Below, piece after piece: positions 8,905 to 17,107 of a DNA stretch of 64,000 bases; within the stretch, counting starts at the first letter, position 1; each line of letters begins with the position of its first letter. The position numbers were made by a program, and so were the translations under genes. The notes beneath the pieces were generated by a model. The model did no database searches, had not been told where the DNA came from, and saw only the letters and a list, made by a program, of their open reading frames with translations. The stretch is taken from contig JANQKY010000096.1 of NCBI GenBank assembly GCA_028280885.1, positions 39,490-103,489 on the forward strand. The letters run 5' to 3'. Source of the DNA: Tepidamorphus sp. GTDB lineage: Bacteria > Pseudomonadota > Alphaproteobacteria > Rhizobiales > Tepidamorphaceae.

Positions 8905-9110
8905 CGACTGTATTCATGGATTGCCGGGACACGTCCACTGCTGTCGGGTTTAGCGGGGGCGGAGCCTTGATTTCCAGCTTGGCCACTCCCTCGGACGTCG
9001 CCGCCGCCTTGGTCGGGGATGACCTCGAAGGGGCGCACTCTCTCTTCGGCTGCCATGCCCGGACTTGTTCCGGGCATCCATGACCACCGCCGTCAGAATG
9101 AGCGCAAGCG
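8905..9110. repeat. Cluster of REP-like units
   Basis: Contains a GATTGCCGGGACACGT unit, the CTGTCGGGTTTAGCGGGGGCGGAG segment that recurs near 19.3, 40.7 and 63.7 kb, and a palindrome ATGCCCGGACTTGTTCCGGGCAT at about 9054-9078. No gene was found. Confidence 0.8.
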
Positions 9111-9112
9111 AC

Positions 9113-9204
9113 TGTGTTCATGGATTGCCGGGACAAGCCCGGCAATGACACCGAGGGGGACAAGCCCGGCAATGACACCCCGGGGGACAAGCCCGGCAAT
9201 GACA
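9113..9204. repeat. Three tandem REP hairpins (GGGACAAGCCCGGCAATGACA)
   Basis: Starts with TGTTCATGGATTGCCGGGACAAGCCCGGCA, which can form a TGCCGGG/CCCGGCA hairpin. GGGACAAGCCCGGCAATGACA is then repeated twice more at about 27-bp spacing with GC-rich GGGG linkers. Single copies of the same unit lie at 19846-19885 and 40814-40855. Confidence 0.9.
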
Positions 9205-9390
9205 GCGGAGGGGGAATGGCGGGCGATACCAGACACCGCTTCCGTTGAGGAAAACAGAGTTGATGACGTCCGGGTTGGTGGATGGGCAGCGCGTGTCCCA
9301 CCGCCTTGGTTTGCCGAAAACGTGTTTCCAGGCAATCCGTTAGTCGACGTCTTCGAGATTAAACCGGGCAGTAGTGAGACAAGCTCGGCA
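9205..9390 (+). repeat. Long dispersed repeat B, copy 1
   Basis: The segment beginning AATGGCGGGCGATACCAGAC and running to AAACCGGGCAGTAGTGAGA is repeated, with substitutions and small indels, at 40860-41030 in the same orientation. In both places it follows the same REP hairpin. It has no conserved reading frame. Function unknown. Confidence 0.85.
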
Positions 9391-9418
9391 ATGACAGCGG
9401 AGGGGCGGCGGGACACCA

Positions 9419-9550
9419 ACCTCTCCCTCGTCATCCCGGAATTCGCGACAGCGAATATCCGGGATCGGGGAACCACCGATCCATCGATTGAAAACACCAG
9501 CGGGCGCCCGGGTTCCCCGATCCCGGCTCTGCGCTTGGCCGGGATGACGA
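9419..9550. repeat. Inverted repeat pair of the CGTCATCCCGG family
   Basis: CTCTCCCTCGTCATCCCGGA...GATCGGGGAAC at the left is matched by GGTTCCCCGATCCCGG...CCGGGATGACG at the right. This is the same family as 5609-5754. Confidence 0.8.
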
Positions 9551-9622
9551 CTGCGACACACAGAAATCATCGCAACAAGGCTCGCACCGCCACGTCCTGA
9601 GATTTTTCCATCCCACCGCCAA

Positions 9623-9647
9623 GGAATGGCCCCCCATCGTCGTCTAA
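9623..9647 (+). promoter_or_regulatory. Candidate ECF-type promoter for the sigma factor gene
   Basis: GGAAT (9623-9627), a 15-nt spacer and TCTAA (9643-9647) resemble the GGAAC-N15/17-TCTAA layout of sigma-E-type promoters. It sits about 10 nt before the sigma factor ATG, which suggests autoregulation with a very short leader. Found by eye; unproven. Confidence 0.4.
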
Positions 9648-9656
9648 CCTGATGAC

Positions 9657-10193
9657 ATGGACGGATTGAACGAAGCAGCGCTCATTGACAAGGCGCGCAG
9701 CGGCGACCGCGAAGCCTTCGCGGCGCTGCTTGAGCGCGCGTATCCGTTCATCTACCGGGTCGCCTACAAATGGTGCGGCGCGAGCGCCGATGCCGAGGAC
9801 CTCGCCCAGGACGTCTGCGTCAAGCTCGGCGCGGCGATCCGCTCCTTCGACGGGCGGTCGGCGTTTTCGAGCTGGCTCTACCGGGTGACCCTCAACACGG
9901 TTCGCGATCAGCGCAAGGCGCAGGCCCGGCGGGACAGGCGCATCGCCGAACTGGCGCTGCTCGCCCAGGCGGAGACATCGGAACCGCAGATGGACGACCC
10001 GCTCGACGATCTGTGGGCCGCCGTCCGCGACCTGCCGGATGGCGAGCGCGACGCCGTGCTGCTGGTCTATTCGGAAGACTTTAGCCAGGCGGAAGCGGCG
10101 GCCATCCTCGGCTGTGCGGAGGGAACGGTCGCCTGGCGGATCTCGAAAGCGAAGGGGCGGCTCAAGGCGCGCCTTGGAAGTGACGTGAGATGA
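9657..10193 (+). CDS. ECF-family RNA polymerase sigma factor
   Basis: A 178-residue sigma-70 family factor with only regions 2 and 4, as in ECF sigma factors. Region 2 covers about 8-75, with YRVAYKWCGASADAEDLAQDVCVKL and the DNA-melting part FSSWLYRVTLNTVRDQ. Region 4 covers about 118-172, with the helix-turn-helix FSQAEAAAILGCAEGTVAWRISKAKGRLK. The stop codon overlaps the start of the VWA gene (ATGA), so the two are translationally coupled and the VWA protein is the obvious candidate partner or regulator. A possible autoregulatory promoter lies just upstream. The target regulon is unknown. Confidence 0.92.
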   Translation: MDGLNEAALIDKARSGDREAFAALLERAYPFIYRVAYKWCGASADAEDLAQDVCVKLGAAIRSFDGRSAFSSWLYRVTLNTVRDQRKAQARRDRRIAELALLAQAETSEPQMDDPLDDLWAAVRDLPDGERDAVLLVYSEDFSQAEAAAILGCAEGTVAWRISKAKGRLKARLGSDVR

Positions 10194-12103
10194 CGGATCG
10201 ACTGACACAGCTCAAGCGGATCTCGGTGCCGAAGCCCTCCGACGAGGCGGTGTCCGCCGCGCTTCAGGCGGGACTTGCGGCCTTCGACACGGCGGAATCG
10301 GACCGGTCCGCCGAAAAAGCGCACCGAGCGAGCCAAGGATCGGCCCGGCGGCGGCGTCTGAAAGGGTGGGGGCCATTCACCCTTTGGAGACCGCTCATGC
10401 ACCTGTCCCGAATTCCGACACCGGTCGCAGCCTCGCTCGTCCTGCTGCCGGCCGCTGCCCTGCTCGCCTACGAGATCAACCAGCGCTATCCGCTCACCGG
10501 ATCCGAGCCCGTCGAAACGGCGCAGACGCGCGCCAAGCCGGCCCCGAAGGCCGCCCCGCAGGCGGAACGCATGGTGCTGCAGCCGATGGCCGACCAGGCC
10601 GCCCCGGCCCCGGCGGCCCATCAGGTCGGTGGCCTGCGGACAAAGGTGCTGCCGCCGCCGGACGACCATGTCGTGCCCGTGCCCGAGGGCTCCGCCGACA
10701 GCTTCGCGGCCTTCGACACCAATCCGGTGAAGTCGGTTAAGACCGATCCGGTCTCGACCTTCTCCGTCGATGTCGACACGGCCTCCTATGCCTTCGTGCG
10801 GCGGATGCTGAACGAGGGAATGTTGCCGCCCGCCGATGCCGTCCGCGTCGAGGAGATGATCAACTATTTCGACTACGACTACCCGCTGCCGGCCGACCGG
10901 TCCGTGCCGTTCTCGACCAGTGTCGCGGTCTATCCGACGCCGTGGAACCCGGATACGAAGCTCATGCATATCGGGCTCAAGGCCTACGACATCGCGCCCG
11001 AGACGCGGCCGGCCTCGAACCTCGTCTTCCTGATCGATGTGTCCGGTTCGATGGACAGCCCCGACAAGCTGCCGCTGCTGAAGACTGCTTTCCGGCTGCT
11101 GCTCGACGAACTGGGGCCCGAGGATACGGTTGCGATCGTCACCTATGCCGGCGATGCCGGAACGGTGCTGAAGCCGACCGCGGTCTCCAGGAAGGCCAGG
11201 ATCCTGAAGGCGCTGGAGACGCTAAAGCCCGGCGGCAGCACCGCCGGCGCGGCAGGCCTGGAGGAGGCCTATCGGCTCGCCGAGAGCGCCAGGCGCGAGG
11301 GCAGCGTCAATCGGGTGATCCTGGCGACCGACGGGGATTTCAATGTCGGCGTTGCCGATCCAAACGCGCTTGAAGCCATGATCGAGGACCGGCGCGACAG
11401 CGGCGTCTTCCTGTCGGTGCTCGGCTTCGGCCGGGGCAATTATCGCGACGACGTCATGCAGGCACTGGCCCAGTCGGGCAACGGGGTCGCCGCCTATATC
11501 GACACGCTCGGCGAGGCGCGCAAGGTGCTGGTCGAGGAGGCGTCGGCGGCGCTGTTCACGGTTGCCAAGGACGTCAAGTTCCAGGTCGAGTTCAACCCGG
11601 CGAGGGTCGCCGAATACCGGCTGATCGGCTACGAGACCCGCGCCCTGAACCGCGAGGATTTCAACGACGACCGCGTCGATGCCGGCGATATCGGCTCGGG
11701 CCACACCGTCACCGCGCTTTATGAGATCACGCCGGTCGGCAGCCCGGCCCGGCTGTTCGACGACCTGCGCTATGGCCAGGCTGCGGGAACGGGCGGCGCG
11801 TCGGACGACTATGCCTTCCTGAAGCTGCGCTACAAGCTGCCGGAGGCGGATACGAGCAGCCGCATCACGGTACCGATCACCGCGCAAATGGAGCGGGCGT
11901 CGGTCGCCGATCTGCCCGAGGACTACCGGTTCGCGGCAAGCGTCGCTGCCTTCGGCCAGAAACTGCGCGGGACGCGCTTCGTCGACGGCTACGACTATGC
12001 CGAGATCATCGATCTTGCCAACGGCGCGCGCGGCGCCGATCCGTTCGGCCATCGCGGCGCGTTTGTCGGGCTCGTCCGGCTCGCCGACAGTCTGGATCGG
12101 TAG
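10190..12103 (+). CDS. Membrane-anchored von Willebrand factor A protein (YfbK/DUF3520 type)
   Basis: A 637-residue protein. The first about 75 residues are hydrophilic and probably cytoplasmic, with a conserved-looking start (TDRLTQLKRISVP). One transmembrane helix follows at about 78-95, then an Ala/Pro-rich linker, the vWF_A-associated N-terminal domain (about 180-265, FSVDVDTASYAFVRR), a VWA domain with the metal-site motif DVSGSM at 283-288, and a DUF3520-type C-terminal domain (KDVKFQVEFNP onward). VWA domains bind protein ligands through a divalent metal. The 4-nt overlap with the ECF sigma factor, the topology and the absence of a separate anti-sigma gene suggest that the N-terminal tail could restrain the sigma factor; this is inference. 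Confidence 0.87.
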   Translation: MTDRLTQLKRISVPKPSDEAVSAALQAGLAAFDTAESDRSAEKAHRASQGSARRRRLKGWGPFTLWRPLMHLSRIPTPVAASLVLLPAAALLAYEINQRYPLTGSEPVETAQTRAKPAPKAAPQAERMVLQPMADQAAPAPAAHQVGGLRTKVLPPPDDHVVPVPEGSADSFAAFDTNPVKSVKTDPVSTFSVDVDTASYAFVRRMLNEGMLPPADAVRVEEMINYFDYDYPLPADRSVPFSTSVAVYPTPWNPDTKLMHIGLKAYDIAPETRPASNLVFLIDVSGSMDSPDKLPLLKTAFRLLLDELGPEDTVAIVTYAGDAGTVLKPTAVSRKARILKALETLKPGGSTAGAAGLEEAYRLAESARREGSVNRVILATDGDFNVGVADPNALEAMIEDRRDSGVFLSVLGFGRGNYRDDVMQALAQSGNGVAAYIDTLGEARKVLVEEASAALFTVAKDVKFQVEFNPARVAEYRLIGYETRALNREDFNDDRVDAGDIGSGHTVTALYEITPVGSPARLFDDLRYGQAAGTGGASDDYAFLKLRYKLPEADTSSRITVPITAQMERASVADLPEDYRFAASVAAFGQKLRGTRFVDGYDYAEIIDLANGARGADPFGHRGAFVGLVRLADSLDR

Positions 12104-12149
12104 CTGGCGCGCGCCTTGCGGCCATAGATTGAGATGATGGTTCCGACGG

Positions 12150-12340
12150 TGTTGACGCCCCGTCACCCGGCCCTTCGGGCCGCCCTCTCCCGCGGAGGGG
12201 AGAGAGTCCCGCGGCACCCTCGTTCTCCCCTCTCTCCTTGTAGGAAAGAGGTCAAGTTTAAGGGAAAGCGACCAAGTGGCACGGACCCTCTCCCCCTTGG
12301 CGGGAGAGGGTGGCCCGAAGGGCCGGGTGAGGGCCCGTCA
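12150..12340. repeat. Palindromic element related to element A ends
   Basis: GTCACCCGGCCCTTCGGGCC + CTCTCCCGCGGAGGGG at the left and ACCCTCTCCCCCTTGGCGGG + GGCCCGAAGGGCCGGGTGAG at the right form inverted ends. The interior, about 70 bp, is unlike the element A core. The rest of the gap before metF holds no gene. Confidence 0.8.
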
Positions 12341-12419
12341 GCGGTTGCGGACCGTCACCGCCCGCAAAAAAGCCCGCTCGCCTGAGAGCATATCCTCTCT
12401 GACCTTACCCCGGCCGCCG

Positions 12420-13373
12420 CTATGGCATTTCGGCCGCGCGGCCCGCCGTCAGCCCCGATCGCTCGATCACCTCGGGGATCGATGCCTCGTTGAGCGGTGC
12501 CATGATGTGGGCGCCGGCGATGCCGGGGATCTCGGCCAGTTCCTGCAGAAGATCGACGCACATCGCCCGGCCTTCGGCCTTCGGGTCGGCGGCCTGGTCC
12601 ATGCGGTCCACCATCCAGTCGGGGATGGTGACGCCGAACAGCTTCTCGCGCATCCAGCGCGCCGATTTCGCCGAGGCCAGCGGGGCGACGCCGATCAAGA
12701 CGTGCAGGCGCTCGGTGATGCCGTGTTCGGCAAGCCGCCCGGCATAGCGGCGGACCACGTCGGTATCCATGCAGAACTGGGTCTGGACGAATTGCGCACC
12801 GGCGGCGACCTTGCCGGTCAGGCCATCCGGCTGCCAGTCCGCCGGCGGGTCGATCGGGGCGTCGGCCGCGCCGATGAAAAACGGTGCGTCGCCCTCAACC
12901 GCGCGGCCGGAGGGCAGTGCATGATCGTCGCGGATGCCGATGACGGTCGCCGACAGGCTGCGCGAATCCAGGTCGAAGACCGGCTTGGCATCCGGCTGGT
13001 CGCCGGCGGTCGGATCGTCGCCGCGCAGGAGCAGCAGATTGCGGATGCCGAGTGCTGCTGCGCCCATGAGGTCGCCCTGGAGGGCGATCCGGTTGCGGTC
13101 GCGGCAGGTCACCTGGAGGATCGGCTCGATGCCGGCCTCGACCAGGATCGCGGCGGCGGCAAGCGAGCACATATGCGCCCGCGCGCCGGCCCCGTCGGTC
13201 ACGTTGACCGCATCGGCCAGGCCGCGCAGCGGCAGCGCCTTGTCGAGCAGCAGGCGGGCCTGCGTGCCGGTCGGCGGCACCACCTCGGCGGTTATCGCGA
13301 AATGGCCGGCGGCCAGTGTCCTGTGCAGGTGGCTGGCGGGCTCCGGGGCCGCCTGCGGCGCGTCTGCGGTCAT
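12420..13373 (-). CDS. Methylenetetrahydrofolate reductase-family protein (MetF-like)
   Basis: A 317-residue TIM-barrel flavoprotein family member. MetF reduces 5,10-methylene-THF to 5-methyl-THF for methionine synthesis. Visible features are an early strand with FAITAEVVPP (catalytic Glu), AVNVTDGAGARAHM, the substrate/FAD region LLLLRGDDP and AGAQFVQTQFCMD (conserved QTQ). An open frame extends 11 codons upstream, but AAGGAA sits 9 nt before the ATG at 13373, so that start is preferred. The gene is divergent from a MarR regulator. The family also contains paralogs used in methoxyl or C1 catabolism, so it may not be the housekeeping metF. Confidence 0.8.
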   Translation of the reverse strand: MTADAPQAAPEPASHLHRTLAAGHFAITAEVVPPTGTQARLLLDKALPLRGLADAVNVTDGAGARAHMCSLAAAAILVEAGIEPILQVTCRDRNRIALQGDLMGAAALGIRNLLLLRGDDPTAGDQPDAKPVFDLDSRSLSATVIGIRDDHALPSGRAVEGDAPFFIGAADAPIDPPADWQPDGLTGKVAAGAQFVQTQFCMDTDVVRRYAGRLAEHGITERLHVLIGVAPLASAKSARWMREKLFGVTIPDWMVDRMDQAADPKAEGRAMCVDLLQELAEIPGIAGAHIMAPLNEASIPEVIERSGLTAGRAAEMP

Positions 13374-13760
13374 GAGTGTATTTCCTTGCGAACCGGACTG
13401 TCTCATACTGCGACTGACAGCGCGTTTGCGCGGTTTGAGTCAAGAGCCTCTCGGCGCCGCGGCGGATTTGAAAGTGGCCGGCGGAACACGAATTGCGATT
13501 GTGAATGATGTTTGCGGTGAAACTGATTTCAAAACGATGTGAACCAGAAGCCTGCTCAATACCGGATTCTGCGTTCCGATTGCATCGATAGGCCGATCTG
13601 AAATCGGATTTCATATGCACGATAGTCAGTCGACTTTGTTATGGGCTTAATAATAATTATTATTTGACCTAGCGGAATTAATGATAAAATGTCCTGGAAA
13701 TATCTTTGATGACTTCTATTCTCAATAAAATCCATATTCATCGAGGGAACGAGGTTCGAA
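13374..13760. promoter_or_regulatory. AT-rich divergent control region with a 16-bp perfect palindrome
   Basis: 387 bp between the divergent metF-like and marR-type genes. The half next to marR (about 13500-13750) is far richer in A and T than any neighbouring gene. It contains the perfect palindrome AATAATAATTATTATT at 13649-13664, a plausible MarR operator. No gene was found. Confidence 0.5.
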
Positions 13761-14321
13761 ATGGCGCGTCTGCCTGATCTCGAAGACTCCCCATTCAAGG
13801 ATGGTTTCGTCGACGTCGCCAGGCAAAATGACACGAAGACGTTCGTCGACGCGATCGTGTTCTTCAGTCAGCGGCGATTTCCCGAGATTGACGGCGAGGC
13901 GATCCGGTTCAATCTTCTGATGGCGAGACTCGCACGGCGTCTGGAAAACGACCTGGAGGGGCACGGGTTGCGGCAGTTCGGGTTCAGCACGGGCAGCTTC
14001 CGCCTGTCCTTTCTGATCTTCCTGGCCGGATCGATCGAGGGCGCGCAACTGATTTCGATCGCCGAGATGAGCCGGGCGAATGCCTCGGGCATCCTGAAGA
14101 CGCTCAAGCGCAGGGGGTTCATCCACAAGGCGGCCTCGCCCCGGGACGCGCGGACGTCGCTCTTGACACTCACCGAGCTTGGCCGGAAACACTTCCTGGA
14201 TGCCTGGCGGACGGTCAATGAACGCGAACGGGCCTGGGCGGATACCCTGTCCGCGCAGGAGCGCGACACCTTGATCCGGTTGCTTGAGAAGATCGTCCAG
14301 GCCGATCCCGGAAGGACTTGA
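13761..14321 (+). CDS. MarR-family transcriptional regulator
   Basis: A 186-residue winged helix-turn-helix regulator. The DNA-binding core spans about 90-155: LISIAEMSRANASGILKTLKRRGFI is the recognition helix region, followed by the wing ASPRDARTSLLTLTELG. Flanking helices at both ends form the dimer interface. MarR proteins usually repress an adjacent divergent gene and release DNA on binding small phenolic or aromatic ligands. Here the divergent neighbour is the MetF-like gene, across an AT-rich spacer with a perfect palindrome. It starts with GAACGAGG ahead of the ATG and ends 7 nt from the convergent phnN. Confidence 0.86.
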   Translation: MARLPDLEDSPFKDGFVDVARQNDTKTFVDAIVFFSQRRFPEIDGEAIRFNLLMARLARRLENDLEGHGLRQFGFSTGSFRLSFLIFLAGSIEGAQLISIAEMSRANASGILKTLKRRGFIHKAASPRDARTSLLTLTELGRKHFLDAWRTVNERERAWADTLSAQERDTLIRLLEKIVQADPGRT

Positions 14322-14328
14322 CGTCGCT

Positions 14329-14940
14329 CTATCGGCCGATCGCGGTGAAGGCGCCTGAGGTTGGTGCGCTCGCGGCCTCTGCGATCACGTCGACCAGCCG
14401 GTCTCCGGCTGCGTCCGGGGCCGCATCGTTGACGATTTCCGCAAGCGTGACGCCCGGCGGGACCGACAGCGGAACCGCCCGGAGCCGCTCGAGAATGTCC
14501 GAGCCGGTTTCGCGGCCCCGCGCTTCAAGCCGCTGCGCCAGGATCTCAGGCGGCGCGGTGACGTGGACGACGACCACCCGCTCGTAGCGGGCCGCGGCGG
14601 CATCGATCATCCGGCGCGACGAATTGGCGATCACCGTGTCGCCGGCGGCAATCCAGGCGTCTATCTCGATCGGCAGGGCATAGCCGAGCCCGTGGGCGCG
14701 CCAGTGCAGCGCCGCGCCGCCGGCCGCGAGCAGATCCTCAAAGGCCGCCTCGCTCAGGCTGTCATGGTCTTCGGACGCGCTGTCGGCCTTGCGTGTGATA
14801 AGCCGCCGGGCGAAGTGGATATGGCCCAAGTCGCGCAAACGCGCCCTGGCGTGCCGGATCACGGTGTCCTTGCCGGCGCCGGAGGGGCCGACGATGAGGA
14901 CCAGCGCGCCCGGGCCTATGCGCTTGAATTCGCCCGTCAT
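14329..14940 (-). CDS. phnN: Ribose 1,5-bisphosphokinase
   Basis: A 203-residue guanylate-kinase-fold enzyme that phosphorylates ribose 1,5-bisphosphate to PRPP, the last step of the C-P lyase route. The Walker A motif GPSGAGKDT is at about residues 17-25. RRLITRKADSASEDHDSLSE and LHWRAHGLGYALP match the PhnN family. The start at 14940 was chosen because upstream codons are not conserved with PhnN and this ATG sits 22 nt after the phnM stop. Last gene of the phnCDEMN block. Membership of the pathway is strongly supported by context. Confidence 0.92.
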   Translation of the reverse strand: MTGEFKRIGPGALVLIVGPSGAGKDTVIRHARARLRDLGHIHFARRLITRKADSASEDHDSLSEAAFEDLLAAGGAALHWRAHGLGYALPIEIDAWIAAGDTVIANSSRRMIDAAAARYERVVVVHVTAPPEILAQRLEARGRETGSDILERLRAVPLSVPPGVTLAEIVNDAAPDAAGDRLVDVIAEAASAPTSGAFTAIGR

Positions 14941-14962
14941 GTCCGGACGGCGGGGGCGGTGT

Positions 14963-16105
14963 TCATGCGACCCGCTTTCCCTCACGCCAGACGCCGCGGG
15001 CGACCGGCACGCCATCGCTGAAATGGACCCGCACCAGATCGGCGCGCAGGCCCGGATCGATGGCGCCGCGATCGTCGAACCCGACCGCGCGCGCCGGGTT
15101 GGCGGTGACCATGCGGACGGAGTCGGGCAGGGAAATCGCGTCGATCCGCTCCGGCAGCAGGAAGACCGCATGCAGCAGGCTGAACGGCACGTAGTCCGAC
15201 GACAGCACGTCGAGAAGGCCCGCGGCGGCAAGGTCCGTGGCCGATACGTTGCCGGAGTGCGAGCCACCGCGCACGACGTTCGGCGCGCCCATCAGCACCG
15301 CCATGTCGGCGTCCTTCGCGGCGCGCGCGGCTTCCAGGGTGGTCGGAAATTCGGACAGCATGACACCCGCCTCGGCGGCTTCGGCGACGTGTTCCTCGGT
15401 CGCATCGTCATGACTTGCCATGACGATCTGCGCGTTGCGGCACAGCTCGAACAGGGCGCTCCGGTTGGGCACCGCGTGCTCCAGGTGCAGGGCGTGCCGC
15501 TCGGCGATGTAGACCTCCAGTTCATCGGGCGTCATCAGCGACTTGCCGAGATAGTATTCCCGGAACTTGTCGAGGCTGACGAACTGGCGCTGGCCGGGCG
15601 TGTGGTCCATCACCGAGATGAGCTTGAGGATCGGGTGGTGGAGCATCGCCTCGGCCTCGGCGATCACGTCCGGCGAGGCGATCTCGCAGCGCAGATGCAC
15701 ATAGTGGTCGGCGCGCAGGCGGCCGTTGCGGCCGGCGTCCTGGATCGCGTCGGCGAGCGTGCGCATCTGTTCGGCCAGGGCCCGGGCGTCGGCGTCGGTA
15801 CCGGCGCGCAGCGCGTCGAGCACCGTGGTGATGCCGGAGCCGGCGACCTGCATGTCGTGCGACTGGACCGCGGCGATCGGGTTCCAGGTCACGCCGGGGC
15901 GCGGCCGGAAGTGGCTTTCCAGGTGATCGGTGTGCAGTTCGATCAGGCCGGGAATGAGATAGTCGGCCTCGAAATCCTCGGCGCCGGGAACCGCGGTTGT
16001 GCCGCTGTCGACCGAGGTGATCGTCCCGTCGGTGACCGCCACGCAGCCGGAAATGATTTCATCGGCCAGGACGATCCGGGCGTTCTTGTAGACTGTATCC
16101 GTCAT
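14963..16105 (-). CDS. phnM: Alpha-D-ribose 1-methylphosphonate 5-triphosphate diphosphatase
   Basis: A 380-residue amidohydrolase-superfamily enzyme. PhnM removes pyrophosphate from alkylphosphonate ribosyl triphosphate, making the 5-phospho substrate of C-P lyase. The metal-binding motif HTDH lies in LIPGLIELHTDHLESHF. Further conserved segments are RCEIASPDVI, VMDHTPGQRQF and the late MASHDDAT with a metal-binding His/Asp. Length matches E. coli PhnM (378). It sits 7 nt downstream of phnE and 22 nt upstream of phnN, clearly in one transcription unit. Confidence 0.95.
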   Translation of the reverse strand: MTDTVYKNARIVLADEIISGCVAVTDGTITSVDSGTTAVPGAEDFEADYLIPGLIELHTDHLESHFRPRPGVTWNPIAAVQSHDMQVAGSGITTVLDALRAGTDADARALAEQMRTLADAIQDAGRNGRLRADHYVHLRCEIASPDVIAEAEAMLHHPILKLISVMDHTPGQRQFVSLDKFREYYLGKSLMTPDELEVYIAERHALHLEHAVPNRSALFELCRNAQIVMASHDDATEEHVAEAAEAGVMLSEFPTTLEAARAAKDADMAVLMGAPNVVRGGSHSGNVSATDLAAAGLLDVLSSDYVPFSLLHAVFLLPERIDAISLPDSVRMVTANPARAVGFDDRGAIDPGLRADLVRVHFSDGVPVARGVWREGKRVA

Positions 16106-16112
16106 GACCTGT

Positions 16113-16955
16113 TCAGATCGCCAATTTGCGCAGTTGCTGGGACAGGATATCGATCAGCGATACCGTGACGACGACGATAATGAGGATCGCGGCGGTTTCG
16201 GCGTAGAGGAAACCGCGGATCGATTCAAACAGGATCTGGCCGATACCACCAGCGCCGACAATGCCGAGCACGGTTGCAGAGCGCACATTGGTCTCGAACC
16301 GGTAGAGCGAGAACGAGATCCACAAGGGCATCACCTGCGGCACGACGCCATAGATGATCTCCTGCAGCCTTGAGGCGCCGGTCGCGCGGATGCCCTCGAC
16401 GGGACGGGGATCGACCGCCTCGACGGCCTCGGAGAACAGCTTGGAGATGATGCCGAGATTGTGGATGAACAGGGCCATGACGCCGGCGAACGGCCCGAGG
16501 CCGACGGCGACCACGAAGAGAACGGCGAAGACCAGTTCGTTGATGGCGCGGCAGGCATCCATCAGGCGGCGCACCGGCTGGACGATCCAGACCGGGGCGA
16601 GGTTGTTCGACGACAGGAGCGCGAAGGGAATGCCGAAGATCACCGACAGGACCGTGCCCCACAGCGCGATCTGCACCGTCAGGATCATCTCCTCGACATA
16701 ATATTCCCAGTCCCGGAAGTTGGGGGTCAGGAAGCCCTTGGCGTATTCCGCCATGTTGCTGGCGTCGGTGAAGAGATAGACGAAGCGGTTGATTTCCGCC
16801 GGTCCGAAGCTCCAGACGAAGACCAGCAGCAGGCCGCCCCAGACGACGAGACGGTAGAGGTGGTCGCTGGTCGAGGGACGCGGCGGTTCCGGGACCGCGA
16901 CGGTCGTCTCGCTGGTCGAGACGAGGTGCGGAGGGGTCAGGGTCGGTGTGGTCAT
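16113..16955 (-). CDS. phnE: Phosphonate ABC transporter, permease
   Basis: A 280-residue inner-membrane permease that passes phosphonates from PhnD into the cytoplasm. It has about six transmembrane segments. The first is LYRLVVWGGLLLVFVWSF after a 30-residue cytoplasmic tail, and the EAA loop is visible at EAVDPRPVEGIRATGASRLQEI. Some relatives have two PhnE subunits; only one gene is present here, so a homodimer is expected. A long stem-loop lies between phnD and this gene. Confidence 0.94.
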   Translation of the reverse strand: MTTPTLTPPHLVSTSETTVAVPEPPRPSTSDHLYRLVVWGGLLLVFVWSFGPAEINRFVYLFTDASNMAEYAKGFLTPNFRDWEYYVEEMILTVQIALWGTVLSVIFGIPFALLSSNNLAPVWIVQPVRRLMDACRAINELVFAVLFVVAVGLGPFAGVMALFIHNLGIISKLFSEAVEAVDPRPVEGIRATGASRLQEIIYGVVPQVMPLWISFSLYRFETNVRSATVLGIVGAGGIGQILFESIRGFLYAETAAILIIVVVTVSLIDILSQQLRKLAI

Positions 16956-17004
16956 CGTATCGTGCGGATGGGGTGTGCAGGGGGCGCCGCGGCTGGGGCG
17001 GAAG

Positions 17005-17033
17005 CGGGGACGCCGCAGGCGGCGGCGTCTCCG
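17005..17033 (-). other. Intercistronic stem-loop between phnD and phnE
   Basis: GACGCCGC (17009-17016), loop AGGCG and GCGGCGTC (17022-17029) form a perfect 8-bp stem. Flanking bases extend it to about 12 pairs with one G-U. No T-run follows, so it is more likely an mRNA-stabilising or processing structure than a terminator. Such hairpins often follow abundant binding-protein genes. Confidence 0.6.
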
Positions 17034-17107
17034 TGACGATTTGAAGGACCGTCCGGCAGTCTGGTGAAAGCGGGGCGAGTCCCGAGATGACTACCGGCGG
17101 GCGGTGA

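Noticed and set aside
9113..9204. Regularly spaced hairpins as a CRISPR array
   Set aside because: Spacers are nearly identical short G-rich linkers and units match dispersed REP copies; no cas genes nearby.
12350..12419. Possible terminator after the metF-like gene
   Set aside because: A T-run is present on the minus strand, but the only nearby stem (GAGAG/CTCTC) is short and 12 nt away.
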